Position numbers and translations under genes: made by a program
Part shown: piece after piece, positions 63,604-64,000 of the stretch
How positions within the stretch are numbered: the stretch's first letter is position 1
Layout: each line of letters opens with the position of its first letter
Assembly (NCBI GenBank): GCA_040218415.1
Contig: JAVJRN010000049.1
Coordinates: forward strand, 372,001-436,000
Source: JAVJRN01 sp040218415
GTDB lineage: Bacteria; Bacteroidota; Bacteroidia; Cytophagales; Cyclobacteriaceae
DNA length: 64,000 nt
Reading direction: 5' to 3'
Notes under the pieces: generated by a model
Databases searched by the model: none
Told to the model about the DNA's origin: nothing
The model's input: only the letters and a program-made list of their open reading frames with translations

Positions 63604-63619
63604 TTAAACATAAGATAAA

Positions 63620-64000
63620 ATGAAATTTTCAATAGATAGACAAGATCAGTATACAGTTATCGCATTTGATGAGGAGAAACTGGATAGTACAGTCGCACCA
63701 GAAGTGAAATCAGAATTTGTTACACTTCAAGCAGAAGGCGTACAAAACTTAATTGTTGATTTAAGCGGAGTAAAATATTCCGATTCATCTGGGTTAAGCG
63801 CGCTTTTGGTAGGGAACAGACTATTTTCTGATAAAGGATCATTTGTTCTTTGCAAAGTAACAGATCACGTCATGAAGCTGATCAATATTTCCCAGTTGGA
63901 TAAAGTAATGGACATATTGCCGACCATAGAAGAGTCAATTGATACGGTATATATGAATGCACTTCAAAGAGGTTTGGAAGAGCAGGGTGGTGAGAAAGCC
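63620..64000 (+). CDS. STAS domain protein, anti-sigma factor antagonist type (3' partial)
   Basis: The frame is open to the end of the window, 127 codons so far. It encodes one STAS domain: MKFSIDRQDQYTVIAFD, then NLIVDLSGVKYSDSSGLSAL, where the serines of DSSGL are the usual phosphorylation site of anti-anti-sigma factors. HVMKLINISQLDKVMDIL follows. The final visible residues (from about 115) are an extra helical, glutamate-rich tail. It could regulate a partner-switching cascade. Its usual kinase partner is not visible; it may lie beyond the window. Confidence 0.85.
   Translation, partial: MKFSIDRQDQYTVIAFDEEKLDSTVAPEVKSEFVTLQAEGVQNLIVDLSGVKYSDSSGLSALLVGNRLFSDKGSFVLCKVTDHVMKLINISQLDKVMDILPTIEESIDTVYMNALQRGLEEQGGEKA

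Overview
The window comes from a Bacteroidota chromosome, most likely a marine or brackish gliding member of the Cytophagales. The reasons are: TonB-dependent receptors with carboxypeptidase-like N-terminal extensions, several secreted proteins ending in type IX secretion (T9SS) sorting domains, TAnnTTTG-type -7 promoter elements, a fused CcoNO cbb3 oxidase, Bat-type VWA proteins, and little use of Shine-Dalgarno sequences. The DNA is AT-rich and gene-dense, with many start/stop overlaps. No rRNA, insertion sequence, CRISPR array or prophage was seen.

Layout. 1-11250 is housekeeping: a DUF1573 protein (cut by the window edge), DUF423, YggS, a GH3-type adenylating enzyme, a LysE exporter, half of a Bat operon (DUF58 protein, membrane protein, BatA), a DUF4296 lipoprotein, MutS2, a cytochrome-b5-like protein, and an amino-sugar kinase followed by MurQ (cell-wall recycling). 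11251-22480 holds two TonB receptors whose upstream regions share an exact architecture. The first is followed by a surface lipoprotein and a secreted endonuclease I, which suggests uptake of nucleic-acid-derived nutrients. 22738-24837 has an unknown protein, an orphan ParA and a SprT-like metalloprotein.

24893-37060 is a microaerobic respiration cluster. It contains a PAS histidine kinase, a receiver-CRP/FNR fusion regulator, a universal stress protein, a CcoI-type copper ATPase, a glyoxalase-fold protein, and ccoS-ccoNO-ccoQ-ccoP-ccoG-ccoH-exporter. Two promoters in it carry the same CTGA-N6-TCAG palindrome at the same distance from their -7 boxes, a plausible operator for the receiver-CRP protein.

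37061-45350 is a rearranged accessory segment. A CheB-CheR-PAS protein and a hybrid histidine kinase lie between two diverged copies of the exporter 3' end and its downstream DNA. Next to the second copy is a decayed start of the AAA+ gene found just downstream. The intact module has a 47-residue coiled protein, a MoxR/CobS-like AAA+ ATPase with a biotinyl/lipoyl-like C-terminal domain, and a partner that looks like a degenerate VWA protein. It is the best candidate here for an undescribed system. The inferred ancestral position directly after the cbb3 operon suggests, but does not prove, a metalloenzyme-activation role like NorQ/NorD or CbbQ/CbbO.

45349-57092 contains a START-domain protein and a beta-1,3-glucan (laminarin) locus: a large carbohydrate-binding T9SS protein, a tiny PID-CTERM-like protein, a GH16 glucanase and a multimodular GH81 glucanase. 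There is no SusC/SusD pair. 57206-64000 has tRNA-Arg and tRNA-Ser, the other half of the Bat operon (BatB, BatC), a thiolase, a MORN/YwqK-repeat protein, a small membrane protein, PurC and a STAS-domain protein cut by the window end.

All calls come from reading the sequence; family assignments rest on remembered motifs, and no database search was run.
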